Shown here: piece by piece, positions 25,810-34,757 of the stretch
Layout: each line of letters starts with the position of its first letter
How positions within the stretch are numbered: the first letter of the stretch is position 1
Source of the DNA: Planctomycetales bacterium
GTDB lineage: Bacteria > 4484-113
DNA: 55,667 nt
Direction of reading: 5' to 3'
Assembly (NCBI GenBank): GCA_030606285.1
Contig: JAUWGS010000013.1
Location: forward strand, 1 to 55,667
Notes under the pieces: model-generated
Told to the model about the DNA's origin: nothing
Seen by the model: only the letters and a program-made list of their open reading frames with translations
Database searches by the model: none
Program-made: the position numbers and the translations under genes

Positions 25810-27135
25810 CTATCCACCTTGGGCCAGCTCCGCACCTGTAAGCAGCCTGTCGGCGTCCGCGACGAGTCCCGGATATGAGATATCCGCACTGCTAAATCCC
25901 TTGATCTCGGACTGCCCCCCCGCGAGCATCGCACAAGCGAGCGCAAGCATGGCGATGCGGTGGTCGCCGGCGCACTCCACCGCAGCCGGATGCAGCCGCT
26001 GGGGGCCTGATACCCTCATTACATCGTCGATCAGCTCAACCTGGGCGCCAAAGGCTACGAGTGTTTCCGCCGTGGTTCGCAGGCGGTCGGATTCCTTGAC
26101 TTTCAGTTCGGCTGCACCCTCAATGACGCTTTCTCCTTCAGCTTGCGTTGCGGCCAGCGCGAGCAGCGGGATCTCGTCAATAAGCGAGGGTATCTCGCCG
26201 GAATCGACACGGAATCTTCTGAGCCGCGAGGGATGCACTGCAATAATGCCGAACGGCTCCAACCCGTGAGCGCCTTCCTGCTGCACTACGATGCGCGCCC
26301 CCGCCGAATCCAGCACGCGCAACGCTCCGAGCCGCGTTGGGTTCAAGCCGACATCGCGGATAGATAATCCTTCACCGGAGAGCAGCAGTCCCAGCACAAT
26401 CCAGATGAATGCAGCCGAGATGTCCCCGGGCACGACGACTTCCGCGCATTTCGGTTTCTCCCCACCCCGCACCTTGAGAACGCGCCGCCCGTCGCCTTCG
26501 TCAATCTCCAGCGACACACTGAATGCCGGCAGCATCCTCTCGGTATGGTCGCGGGAAGCCGTGCGCTCGATGATTTCGACAGTGCCCTCTGCACCCAGCC
26601 CTGCAAGCAGCAGCGCGCTCTTTACCTGAGCCGACGGAACCGGCAGCTCGTAACGAAAGCCCTTGAGCCGCTTGCCGCGCACGCGAACCGGCGCTCGTCC
26701 TTCATTCTCCAGATATTCGATGTCCGCGCCCATCTCTCGCAACGGATCTACAATCCGCCCCAGCGGGCGGGAGTGAAGCGACGTGTCACCTGTGAGAACC
26801 ACTTCCACGCCCGAACGAGCTGCCAGCGCGCCCGTGAGCAAACGAAGCGCCGTGCCGCTGTTCCCCAGATCGAGCGCGCCCGACGGCGAGTGAAGCTCGC
26901 CACCGATGATAGTCCAATCGTGCTCCCGTTCGTAGACCCCCGCGCCGAGAAGCTGCATCGCTAGCAGCGCCGAGCGCGTGTCAAGCGCATTCAGCGGATT
27001 CCTGACGACCGTGCTGCCGTCAGCCAGCGCTCCAAGTATCAGCGCGCGGATGGTGATTGACTTGTCCGAAGGCGGTGTGAGTTCACCTCCGATTTCCACG
27101 GGCTGTGCGCAGAATATTCTCAGCACGTCGTTCAT
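25810..27135 (-). CDS. aroA: 3-phosphoshikimate 1-carboxyvinyltransferase (EPSP synthase)
   Basis: The 441-residue protein makes EPSP from shikimate-3-phosphate and PEP in the aromatic amino acid pathway. Motifs include PSDKSITIRALILGALADG (Lys, Ser, Arg of the active site, about 22-40), LGNSGTALRLL (about 89-99), SLHSRPLGRI, PSAQVKSALLLAGL, DEIPLLALAATQAEG with the catalytic Asp, KESDRL and AGDHRIAMLAL. LGNSGTA and SRPLGR differ from the E. coli-type LGNAGTA and SRPM. The ATG 27135 has no Shine-Dalgarno; TAGAGT (27148-27143) is seven bases upstream, so it may be leaderless. It is downstream of the response regulator on the same strand. Confidence 0.95.
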   Translation of the reverse strand: MNDVLRIFCAQPVEIGGELTPPSDKSITIRALILGALADGSTVVRNPLNALDTRSALLAMQLLGAGVYEREHDWTIIGGELHSPSGALDLGNSGTALRLLTGALAARSGVEVVLTGDTSLHSRPLGRIVDPLREMGADIEYLENEGRAPVRVRGKRLKGFRYELPVPSAQVKSALLLAGLGAEGTVEIIERTASRDHTERMLPAFSVSLEIDEGDGRRVLKVRGGEKPKCAEVVVPGDISAAFIWIVLGLLLSGEGLSIRDVGLNPTRLGALRVLDSAGARIVVQQEGAHGLEPFGIIAVHPSRLRRFRVDSGEIPSLIDEIPLLALAATQAEGESVIEGAAELKVKESDRLRTTAETLVAFGAQVELIDDVMRVSGPQRLHPAAVECAGDHRIAMLALACAMLAGGQSEIKGFSSADISYPGLVADADRLLTGAELAQGG

Positions 27136-27176
27136 TGAATTAACTCTAGCACCCGTTGACGGTTTGCCATCCCCGG

Positions 27177-27887
27177 CTAGAACTCGAACTTGTAGCCGGC
27201 GTGGCGGACCGTGACCAGGTGCCGGGGGCGGCTTGGATTCTCCTCAACGCTTTGCCGCAGAGTGCGCATCGTAACATCCACCGCCTTCTCGCCGGACGGG
27301 GAATCTTCTCCCCATACCACGTCCATTATCTGGCGACGCGTGCAGATGATGCCCGGACGCTCCATCAGGTACACGAGCAGGTCGAACTCCTTGGGGCGAA
27401 GGATAACCTCCTTGCCGCCCTTGTTCACCGACCGGGTGTCGCGGTCAACGCTGATATCGCCGAAGTTGACTATCTTGCGGCGCTTCGGGCCGTCGTCCAC
27501 CAGCGACATCCGTAACCGCTCGGCCTGCCGCAGATGCGCCTTAACGCGCGCCATAAGCTCTGAAAGCTCAAAGGGCTTTGTGATGTAGTCGCTTGCCCCC
27601 AGGTCGAGCCCAACAAGCTTGTCACTGAGCTGTCCCCGTGCGGAGAGGATGATTACCGGCGTGGGTATCTCCAGCTCGAAGCGCATCAGCTTCAGCAGCT
27701 CCGTCCCGTCTATCTCGGGCAGCAGGAGGTCGAGGATGATAAGGTCGTACTCCTCGGCCTGCAGAAGCACGAATGCCTGTTTGCCGGTCGCAGCGATGGT
27801 GGTGTCGAAGAACTCCTGTTTCAGGTTATACGTCAGCAGGTCCTGCAGGGCAGGATCGTCTTCCACAATTAACACGCGAGCCTTCAC
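27177..27887 (-). CDS. Response regulator, OmpR/PhoB family (orphan)
   Basis: The 236-residue protein has a receiver domain (about 3-120) with acidic pocket Asp10-Asp11, phospho-acceptor Asp53 (LIILDLLLPE), the switch position occupied by Ser in ILSARG, and Lys of ITKPFE. A winged-helix DNA-binding domain follows (about 140-236: RPKEFDLLVYLMERPGIICTR, EKAVDVTMRTLRQSVE, TVRHAGYKF). GTG 27887 is chosen because it starts two codons before the first strand; an open frame extends to 27929. No histidine kinase gene is next to it, so its sensor lies elsewhere or is missing. Confidence 0.9.
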   Translation of the reverse strand: MKARVLIVEDDPALQDLLTYNLKQEFFDTTIAATGKQAFVLLQAEEYDLIILDLLLPEIDGTELLKLMRFELEIPTPVIILSARGQLSDKLVGLDLGASDYITKPFELSELMARVKAHLRQAERLRMSLVDDGPKRRKIVNFGDISVDRDTRSVNKGGKEVILRPKEFDLLVYLMERPGIICTRRQIMDVVWGEDSPSGEKAVDVTMRTLRQSVEENPSRPRHLVTVRHAGYKFEF

Positions 27888-28200
27888 TCCGTTCCCCCCG
27901 GGGCCGCATTCGCCAACTTGAACACCCACATACGCAAACCACCAGCAGAGTGATTATCTGTTTTTCGTATGCGCTCTGCCAACCGCTCGTGGCCAAATAA
28001 CTTTAGCACAATTCCGCGCAAGCGAGTCGCCGTCACGCACAGCTTTTTTAGTGATTGCGGACTCGACGCCACCCCACCACTTAGCGGGCAAACGCGCAAT
28101 CCCGCGGGCCGATGTCGTATACTAGTGGACACGGAGCTGACATAAGCGCGGAGCCGCCGGACAGAGCGCGGCACGCCGTAGCATCCACACGGGGGGTTGC
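27888..28200. promoter_or_regulatory. Divergent control region between response regulator and symporter
   Basis: For the minus-strand regulator, TTGGCA (27982-27977) and GATAAT (27958-27953) are 18 bases apart. For the symporter, TATACT (28118-28123) is a likely -10, with GGGGGG before the ATG at 28201. The 130 bases between 27983 and 28117 hold no gene and no obvious repeat that I can see. Confidence 0.55.
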
Positions 28201-29520
28201 ATGCTATTTACAGCGGTTTTTCTGTTCGCAGTACTGGGAGTCATTCTCCTCATCGACATTCTGCTTGCGCGCCGAAGGCTTAACCTCGCCGTTCGGATAC
28301 TCGTCGCATTCGCTATCGGCATTGGCTTCGGACTCCTCTACCGCGAAGTGCCAGCGCTGACGATCGAAGGCTTACAGGCCATTTACGGGCCGTTCCGCGA
28401 GCTCTTTTTGCGGCTGCTGCGGATGATAATCATTCCGCTGATTGTCTCCAGCATGGTCGCGGCGGTCGCCAGCCTCGGGACCTTCCGCAAGCTTGGCTCG
28501 CTCTCATGGAAGACCGCCGTCTACTACTTCACCACAACCGGCCTCTCGGTGCTCACGGGAATTATCCTGGTCAATCTCATTCGCCCTGGCGTGGGCGTCA
28601 CGATAACCGCGAAGGAAATACCCGAACGGCTAGCGGGCAAGGAACAGGGAATCCTCGATGTCCTCATCAACATGGTGCCGCGCAATCCGGTTGAGGCAAT
28701 GGCGAATATGGACGTGCTCGCGGTGATTTTCTTCTCGCTGCTGTTTGGCATCGGGATACTCGCAGTGGGCAAGGAAGGCATCGGGTTGCGCCACTTCTTC
28801 GAAGAGGCGTTCCAAGTAATGATGAAGATAACGTTCTGGATCATCCAGCTCGCGCCCATCGGCATCTTCACGCTGATAACGCTGCTCATCGCCACGCAGG
28901 GGATGGATGCCATCAAGGCGCTGCCACTGTATATGGGCACCGTGCTTCTGGGGCTTGCCATCCACGCGGCGATCACGCTTCCGATATTTTTATATTCCGC
29001 CAGCCGCGAGAAGCCTCACATCTACGCCAGCAAAATGTTTTCGCCGCTGACAATGGCCTTCTCCACCGCGTCCAGCGCGGCCACGCTGCCGCTTACGATG
29101 GCGACCGTGTGGCGCAGGACGCGCGTGCCGAAACGGGTTTCGAACTTCGTTCTGCAAATAGGCGCGACGATAAACATGGACGGCACGGCGCTTTACGAAG
29201 CCGTTGCCGCCATTTTCATCGCTCAAGCCTATGGCATCCAGCTAAGCCTCGGCGACCAGGTCATCATATTCGTGACTGCGACGCTTGCAGCGGTCGGCGC
29301 CGCCGCCGTTCCCGAGGCCGGATTGGTGACAATGGCCATCGTGCTTTCGGCCGTAGGCATCCCGCTGGAAGGCATCGCGATAATCTTAGGCGTGGATGCG
29401 ATACTCGACCGCTTCCGCACCTCGGTGAACGTCTGGGGCGACACCGTGGGCTGCTCCGTCGTCCACGCCTGGGAAGGCGGCGAGGACGAGCTGGCGGAGG
29501 CAGCGGCTGATCCAGACTAG
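28201..29520 (+). CDS. Dicarboxylate/amino acid:cation symporter (DAACS family)
   Basis: The 439-residue membrane protein has the layout of glutamate/aspartate/C4-dicarboxylate transporters: about six N-terminal helices, then the transport core. Core motifs are AFSTASSAATLPL (serine-rich re-entrant loop, about 287-299), GATINMDGTALYEAVAAIFIAQ (NMDGT, about 325) and DRFRTSVNVWGDTVG (about 402-416). The exact substrate is uncertain; the Arg in DRFRT favours acidic substrates. It stands divergent from the response regulator, which might control it. The C-terminal 20 residues (WEGGEDELAEAAADPD) recur in the gene fragment at 31561-31635. Confidence 0.9.
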   Translation: MLFTAVFLFAVLGVILLIDILLARRRLNLAVRILVAFAIGIGFGLLYREVPALTIEGLQAIYGPFRELFLRLLRMIIIPLIVSSMVAAVASLGTFRKLGSLSWKTAVYYFTTTGLSVLTGIILVNLIRPGVGVTITAKEIPERLAGKEQGILDVLINMVPRNPVEAMANMDVLAVIFFSLLFGIGILAVGKEGIGLRHFFEEAFQVMMKITFWIIQLAPIGIFTLITLLIATQGMDAIKALPLYMGTVLLGLAIHAAITLPIFLYSASREKPHIYASKMFSPLTMAFSTASSAATLPLTMATVWRRTRVPKRVSNFVLQIGATINMDGTALYEAVAAIFIAQAYGIQLSLGDQVIIFVTATLAAVGAAAVPEAGLVTMAIVLSAVGIPLEGIAIILGVDAILDRFRTSVNVWGDTVGCSVVHAWEGGEDELAEAAADPD

Positions 29521-29547
29521 CGCAAGCTCAGCGGCTGCATGCGGAGC

Positions 29548-31362
29548 TTATCCGCCGCGTCCAGCGTATCCGGTGTCGCTGTTGCTCAGCAGGCTGGTGC
29601 GCGAACTATCGGCGGCCCGCACCCAGTAGGTGTGGGTGTAGAAGTCGTGCAGCGTGGTGTCAAACCACTCGTCGACTCTGCCAGTCGCTCCAACCTTGTT
29701 GTCCAGCTCGTCGCGGAAGATGAGGTAGCTGGTCGCGCCGCTGCTGTGAGTCCAGGTAACGCGGACTCGGTACTCGTCCTCCCCGTCGGACGCCTCGACG
29801 TTGGAGGGCGAGGGAAGCAGGATGTGCGGGCCCAGAAACCGCAGCGCCACCTCCGGAGAGTATTCGTCTTCCAGTGTCCAGCAGGCTACGTGCGCGTACG
29901 GGTTGAGGAAGGTCTCGTAGCCAATCCACACGTGCCCGCTGTCCCCCCAGGACCGGCCCCAGCTGTTGCGGACTTTGAACGCCTGCAGGGCGTCGTCGTA
30001 GCCCACCACGCACATCGCGTGTCTGCCCTTCCCCGGGCCGGTGTAGTTCCATACTTCGCTGGCCATATAGTAGAAGAAATTCTCGTCCATCTTCACCTGC
30101 ATCACGACCGGCCGCCGCTGTCTGGCAAGGATGAACTTCAACGGTTGAAGCCCTTCCTCGGTAAGGCATGAGATGTAGTCCCAGTCTTCGATGGTTAGGA
30201 GTTCGGCGTCGGCCAGGGCGTCCTTTGACCAGTTATTGCTGTAGTGCAGGTTATACGGGACGTTGAATTCCGTTGCCACTCCGTGGTCCTTGAGGTCTTT
30301 GACCACATCGCCCGTAAAACGGCAATACGACGGCTCCGGTGGCCATCCCTGCAGCTCGCCAGAGACGATATACAGATGCTTGGGGCTGACCCGGTTTTGT
30401 GGGTTGTGCAGGTTCCAGCCGTAAGCTGAGTAAATGCGGTTCAGCTCGTAGTTGTACGCGCCGTCGCCGACCGCGAAAGCGGTGCACGACGGCCAGTATC
30501 GCTGGTCATTCACCGGTGCGCAGCTAGAACTCAAGTCCACCGATTCCGGTAGCACGGCTTCGTCCACTTCCAGCTCCACGCCGAACATAGGCTCCGGGCT
30601 GATTAAGTAGTCCGCACCGGTGGCTCTCATCTCGCTTTCGCCTACCGACAGGCGTGCGAGCGTCGCTTCCTCGGCTCCAACCAGCAACACAGCGCAGAAG
30701 CAGGCGCCGGTTTCCGCGTGAGTATAACGGTCGTAGTCGGGGATGGTCAGCACGAAATCATCCGGCCCCTCATACCATTCCCACGTGTTCTTCTCGAAGT
30801 TGGCGAACGCGGCGTACAGCTTGCTGAAGTCCTCGGGCGGCTCCGCCCATGAGAACTTCATCGTGGAATCGCCGGAATATCCAGTGAGCGTAAAACGGTA
30901 CACGGCGTAGGCCGGCTCATCCGCATCCGACCGGAACACGGCCGCTTTTCCCGCAGGCATCACCCGCTCGCTGGGAAGCGAGGAATCGTACTCAGCGCCG
31001 TCCAGGACGAGGCCCGGCACGGTGTGCTGAACCTGGGGCTGAACCACCTCATACTCATCACCGGTGTAGCCGAGGTCTTTCTCAATCTGCAGGGCGGTCT
31101 TGAGTAGCGGGAACTCCGGCAGCAGTTGAACCGATACCGCGAGTGCAGCCTTCTCGCTGACGTCGAGCGGCTCCTGGGGCCGCATCTTCACCGGGAACAG
31201 GTATGGCGCCGCATCATCCAGCCAGGGAGCTGCTATCTCGTCCGGCTGTGCGCCACCGACACTTGAAGGATGGTAATCCCCGCCTCCACCGCATCCGGCG
31301 AACGGCAACAGAGCGACAATCGCCAGGGCTAGCAGCGCGTTTCGTGTTTCACAGACCATCAT
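29548..31362 (-). CDS. Papain-family (C1A) cysteine protease lipoprotein
   Basis: The 604-residue protein has a signal peptide with lipobox FAGC followed by Gly residues, a long N-terminal domain (about 30-270) of unknown type, a papain-like domain (about 275-500) and a C-terminal fibronectin-III-like domain (about 515-600). The catalytic Cys293 lies in PVNDQRYWPSCTAFAVGDG, His (about 447) in GRHAMCVVGYDD and Asn (about 466) in VRNSWGRSWGDSGHVWI. The Cys context lacks the usual GSCWAF but keeps the oxyanion Gln. It should be an envelope protease facing outward. The start could be either of two adjacent ATGs; no strong Shine-Dalgarno is seen. Confidence 0.85.
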   Translation of the reverse strand: MMVCETRNALLALAIVALLPFAGCGGGGDYHPSSVGGAQPDEIAAPWLDDAAPYLFPVKMRPQEPLDVSEKAALAVSVQLLPEFPLLKTALQIEKDLGYTGDEYEVVQPQVQHTVPGLVLDGAEYDSSLPSERVMPAGKAAVFRSDADEPAYAVYRFTLTGYSGDSTMKFSWAEPPEDFSKLYAAFANFEKNTWEWYEGPDDFVLTIPDYDRYTHAETGACFCAVLLVGAEEATLARLSVGESEMRATGADYLISPEPMFGVELEVDEAVLPESVDLSSSCAPVNDQRYWPSCTAFAVGDGAYNYELNRIYSAYGWNLHNPQNRVSPKHLYIVSGELQGWPPEPSYCRFTGDVVKDLKDHGVATEFNVPYNLHYSNNWSKDALADAELLTIEDWDYISCLTEEGLQPLKFILARQRRPVVMQVKMDENFFYYMASEVWNYTGPGKGRHAMCVVGYDDALQAFKVRNSWGRSWGDSGHVWIGYETFLNPYAHVACWTLEDEYSPEVALRFLGPHILLPSPSNVEASDGEDEYRVRVTWTHSSGATSYLIFRDELDNKVGATGRVDEWFDTTLHDFYTHTYWVRAADSSRTSLLSNSDTGYAGRGG

Positions 31363-31701
31363 CCCGTGTTCCCGCTTCCTGTCTGCTCATACAAGTATAC
31401 CGCAGTTGCTGCGGCAATTCATCAGTGCGAGTGAAATAAGGAAGCGATGTTGGCGCGGGACAGGAGGACGCGACCGGTCAACCTTGGCCACGTCCCTCCC
31501 GCAAACTGCGATGTGCAGCTGTGGGTTGTCCTGCTAATAGTCCCGGAACTAGTAGAGTTTACCGTCGCCGCCATCTTCATCGCTCAGGCATGCGGCGAGG
31601 ATGAGCTGGCGGAGGCAGCGGAGGAACCCGCCTAGTCTGGCGCAGTTTCCGCCTGCATCACGCAATGATACAATCGGGACAGAGATATTAGGAGGTGGAT
31701 T
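31363..31701. other. Gap between protease and VOC genes: remnant plus promoter
   Basis: Apart from the symporter remnant (31561-31635), it holds GATACAAT (TACAAT at 31669-31674), a likely -10 of the VOC gene, and AGGAGGTG before its ATG. The part 31380-31550 shows nothing I can identify. Confidence 0.4.
31561..31635 (+). pseudogene. Fragment of a second DAACS symporter gene with internal deletion
   Basis: The bases encode TVAAIFIAQACGEDELAEAA and a few more residues to a TAG. VAAIFIAQA matches residues about 335-343 of the symporter at 28201 and GEDELAEAA matches its extreme C-terminus, with many identical bases in both parts. The parts are joined at a shared GGC, as if about 245 bases between them had been deleted. 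The upstream frame (open from 31447) shows no other symporter sequence. It is best read as the decayed 3' end of a former duplicate. Confidence 0.65.
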
Positions 31702-32070
31702 ATGGCGCGCGGAGCGATCCGGTGGATTGATATTCCGTCAACTGACGTCAAGGCTTCGGCGAAGTTCTACGAGCAGGCCTTCGGCTGGAAGATAACCCGC
31801 AGCGACAAATGGCCGAGCTACCCGATGTTTATGGACAGCGACGACAAGGTCGGCGGCGGGTTCACGACTGATAACGAGCCGTCGGAGGAGCCGGGCATCG
31901 TAGTATTCATCTCAGTGGACTCCATCGAAGACGCGCTCAAGGACGTTGAAGCCGCTGGGGGAGTGATGGTGCATAAGAAATCGCTAATCCACGAAGCCGT
32001 AGGCTGGTGGGCGAGGTTTCGCGACCCAAGCGGGAACGTCGTAGCGCTCTGGGAGCGCCCGAAGCAGTAG
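31702..32070 (+). CDS. VOC (glyoxalase/bleomycin-resistance fold) protein
   Basis: The 122-residue protein is a single VOC domain of two beta-alpha-beta-beta-beta modules: IRWIDIPSTDVKASAKFYEQAFGWKI at the start, and IEDALKDVEAAGG..ARFRDPSGNVVALWE at the end. The Glu in ALWE is a typical metal ligand; the usual first His is replaced by other residues in RWIDIPS, so metal binding is uncertain. Small VOC proteins of this type are often annotated as lyase- or dioxygenase-like without known substrate. A strong AGGAGGTG precedes the ATG. Confidence 0.8.
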   Translation: MARGAIRWIDIPSTDVKASAKFYEQAFGWKITRSDKWPSYPMFMDSDDKVGGGFTTDNEPSEEPGIVVFISVDSIEDALKDVEAAGGVMVHKKSLIHEAVGWWARFRDPSGNVVALWERPKQ

Positions 32071-32141
32071 TGTTTTGTTCAGCACGAACGAGACACTAAG
32101 GCGCAATTAAGCTATGAGCACTGCCTAACGCGTTGAGCACC

Positions 32142-34247
32142 CTACGCCGCTGGTGAACTGACCACAATAAGCCGCCTTTCCTCAAACGCAAGTTCGTCCG
32201 CCAGGACTTCGGCGAAGCTATCGCTGTCGGGCAGCGTCGAGAGGTCGTGGATTCGCGTTGCGCCCACCACAACCAGTTGCGGCGGAACTTCACCGGCATC
32301 CCTGAACTCTCGCTTCTCGCGGTGCAGCGCTGCGAGAGTCGGCAGGAGCGCTGCGGTTTCGCCCACAATCTCGCAGCCCGCGTTCGCGCGGATGAGCCGC
32401 GCCTTCCCCCGGCGGTCGAGCACGACGAGATACCGCCTGCTCCGTCCCCAGCGGCCGGGCTTTTCGGTTTCAAATACGGCAAAACCCGCGCTGGCGAACA
32501 CTTCACGGGCACTTGATGCACCTGTGAGTTCCTGAGCACGTTGAGACAGTGCATCTCCATCGAGTTCCTCCGACCGTTCCTCGAACGCGCGCCGGGCAGT
32601 CGCAGTAAGCCGGAGGATGCCGACGGTTGCGTCATAGTTGTACTCGTAATGCGCGTTCGCAGGTTCGACACCGGCGCGCAGCAAATCCTCCACGGCAAGC
32701 TCGCGCGCCTTCCGCACATCCTCGGCACCGCCTGTCTCGCTGGTCAGCCGCACCTGAACGGTGCTCGCTGCGAGTGCCGCGCCGACAGCGCTGATGTACG
32801 GGTAGTGCTCCACGGTCTGGCACGGCAACTTCAGGCGTTCGCTGATGAAAGGAAGCGCGCTGTGGACGCCCCCGCCGCCGCCAACTAGCCTTATCAGGCC
32901 GCGCTCCACCTTGTACGCCCGCGAATACTCGGCTAGCACCGGGGAGAGCAGTCGCTCCACCCACTGCCCCACAAGCTCGTGCAGTTTTTCCACGCCCATC
33001 CCGTGGGTACGCTTGATTTCGCCGAAGACTGCACCGAGCTTCGCCGCAGGAGCATACGCGGGATCGTCTTCGGGGATCATCCCCAGTGCGTTCGCCAGGT
33101 CGGTGAGCGTGAAGCCGTAGCGTGCAGCGCCTGCGTCCCACATGAAATGGCGGACGCCGCTGCGTTCCTCTACGTGATACTCCAACCGACCCAAATCTAG
33201 ATGGCTGTCAGGCGCGAACGAGAGGTAGCCCAGACCCGCAAGGTGCGCCGAGCGCGGCCCGACAACGAGATTGCCGCCGGGCCCCAGGCCCAGGAGCGAA
33301 CCGCCGCCAAGCGCAACTGTGCGCAAATCCAGCGTCTCCGTCTGCAAGCGGTGGCCGCCCACCTTCGCCGGCCGAAAGCGGATGCGCCCGTCGTGGATGA
33401 ACGAGATGTCCGTCGAGGTGCCACCGACTTCGAAGAATATACCAAGCGTTATGCCCGCGAAATGCAGGGCCGCAGCAGCGCCCGCCGCAGGCCCGGAGAG
33501 CATGCACGAAAGCGGCCGCTCGAACACAATCTCCGCCGGCAGGACTCCGCCATCGCTCTTGAGCACCATCAGCGGCTGTGTCAGGCCCCGCTGCTTCAGC
33601 GCATTGCGGGTATGCTCCAGCGTCGCCAGCATTGTCGGCAGCATCGCGCAGTTGAGCACGCCGGTCTTCACGCGGGCTTTGACGCCCAGAAGACGCGAGA
33701 TGTCGGTCGCTTTCAACAGAAGCGGGACTGCATCGGGACTCCGCCCGGCAAGCTCGCCCGCCCATGCGCCGTGCACTTTGGCTTCCGTCTCGCCCTCCGA
33801 CTGAACGAGGGTCTCGGCGATCAGGCGCGGTAGTGCTTCGCCTGTAGGTACTGCAGGAATGCCGTTTTCTTCATGCAGCTCTACCGTCACTGGCACGCGC
33901 GAGTGCGCGGAAAGCTCCAGGTGTTTGAACCCGAACTGCCGTTTGAGCGCGAAACGCTCTCCGGGCCGGTGGAACAGGTGCACTTCCACCGGCGACAGGT
34001 CGCCTTCCAGCAGAGCGTTGGTGGCCTGCGTGGTCGAGTGGTTTATCGCCAGCAGGTTGTGAGGATCAATCCCGCTCAGCAGCTCCTCGATGCATGCAAG
34101 CACTCCCGCCGCCACGCCAAACTCGTGACGGTGCGTTGTAGCGACTCTGACCGCACGCTCGACATAATTTTCCGGCGTCAGCAGGACGCCGCGCGTGAAC
34201 GTGCCGCCGACGTCTATCCCCGCCCGAAGCCTTTCGCTTCCGTCCAC
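32142..34247 (-). CDS. HyuA-like hydantoinase/oxoprolinase family protein, solitary
   Basis: The 701-residue protein shares the HyuA architecture: DVGGTFTRGV (about 12-21), NHSTTQATNALLEG (about 69-82), LSGPAAGAAAAL, FFEVGGTSTDISF (about 270-282), and LVGGGGGVHSALPF (about 460). It differs clearly from the hyuA at 541 and has no hyuB beside it. The middle and C-terminal regions (with FETEKPGRWGRSRRYLVVLDRRGKARLI) are unlike classic HyuA, so it may have another substrate or act alone. The start is GTG 34247; CACAAT eight bases upstream may be its -10, with no Shine-Dalgarno. It is divergent from the ATP synthase operon. Confidence 0.75.
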   Translation of the reverse strand: MDGSERLRAGIDVGGTFTRGVLLTPENYVERAVRVATTHRHEFGVAAGVLACIEELLSGIDPHNLLAINHSTTQATNALLEGDLSPVEVHLFHRPGERFALKRQFGFKHLELSAHSRVPVTVELHEENGIPAVPTGEALPRLIAETLVQSEGETEAKVHGAWAGELAGRSPDAVPLLLKATDISRLLGVKARVKTGVLNCAMLPTMLATLEHTRNALKQRGLTQPLMVLKSDGGVLPAEIVFERPLSCMLSGPAAGAAAALHFAGITLGIFFEVGGTSTDISFIHDGRIRFRPAKVGGHRLQTETLDLRTVALGGGSLLGLGPGGNLVVGPRSAHLAGLGYLSFAPDSHLDLGRLEYHVEERSGVRHFMWDAGAARYGFTLTDLANALGMIPEDDPAYAPAAKLGAVFGEIKRTHGMGVEKLHELVGQWVERLLSPVLAEYSRAYKVERGLIRLVGGGGGVHSALPFISERLKLPCQTVEHYPYISAVGAALAASTVQVRLTSETGGAEDVRKARELAVEDLLRAGVEPANAHYEYNYDATVGILRLTATARRAFEERSEELDGDALSQRAQELTGASSAREVFASAGFAVFETEKPGRWGRSRRYLVVLDRRGKARLIRANAGCEIVGETAALLPTLAALHREKREFRDAGEVPPQLVVVGATRIHDLSTLPDSDSFAEVLADELAFEERRLIVVSSPAA

Positions 34248-34333
34248 CGCAATCTATTGTGCCAGAAGTGATGGATTGTTACCAGAGGCTGGCTGAGAGT
34301 GCGGGAAAACGCCCAATCTCAGGCCCGCTTTGA

Positions 34334-34346
34334 TACAATTCCAGCC
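34334..34346 (+). promoter_or_regulatory. -10 element of the ATP synthase operon, likely leaderless
   Basis: TACAAT (34334-34339) precedes the GTG at 34347 by seven bases. No Shine-Dalgarno lies in between, and the -35 is not clear. Confidence 0.45.
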
Positions 34347-34757
34347 GTGGGAGCGAGGGCGAACGTTACTGACAGGTTCACCGTGCGGCGCATCATCATT
34401 TCCACCTTGTGGTTCAGCGCTGTGGTGACGCTGGCGATCTGGGCTTATCTGGACAACTGGTGGGCGTTTTCGTACGCCATTGGCAGCGTCTGGATGGTGA
34501 TTAGCTTCCTCGCGCTGGCCGCTCTGCTAAGGATAATCACCACCGTGATGAAGCCCAATATGCTGTTCATCTTTACCCTTATCTGTGCTAAAATCGCGGT
34601 CGTTTGCATCGCCCTGTACTGGCTTTTCCAGATAAGGGAGCTACGGCCACTGGGGCTCGTCGCCGGGATTACGACGCTCCTGGTGGTCATTTTGCTAAAG
34701 GCGATATGGCAGTCCCTGTTTGAACGGCCTGATTCCAGGGAAACCCGTGATGAATAA
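34347..34757 (+). CDS. AtpI-like membrane protein heading the ATP synthase operon
   Basis: The 136-residue protein has four hydrophobic segments (about 16-35, 40-60, 70-91 and 100-117) and a charged C-terminal tail, the layout of ATP synthase subunit I / AtpI-like proteins that help assemble the c-ring or carry Mg. The sequence itself is only weakly conserved, so the call rests largely on its place directly before atpB. GTG 34347 is preferred because of the -10 seven bases upstream; an ATG at 34299 in the same frame would lie upstream of that promoter. The stop overlaps the atpB start by eight bases. Confidence 0.65.
   Translation: MGARANVTDRFTVRRIIISTLWFSAVVTLAIWAYLDNWWAFSYAIGSVWMVISFLALAALLRIITTVMKPNMLFIFTLICAKIAVVCIALYWLFQIRELRPLGLVAGITTLLVVILLKAIWQSLFERPDSRETRDE

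Noticed and set aside
31447-31635. A 62-residue gene
   Set aside because: Only its last part has recognisable sequence, and that is two joined scraps of the symporter; it has no good ribosome-binding site.
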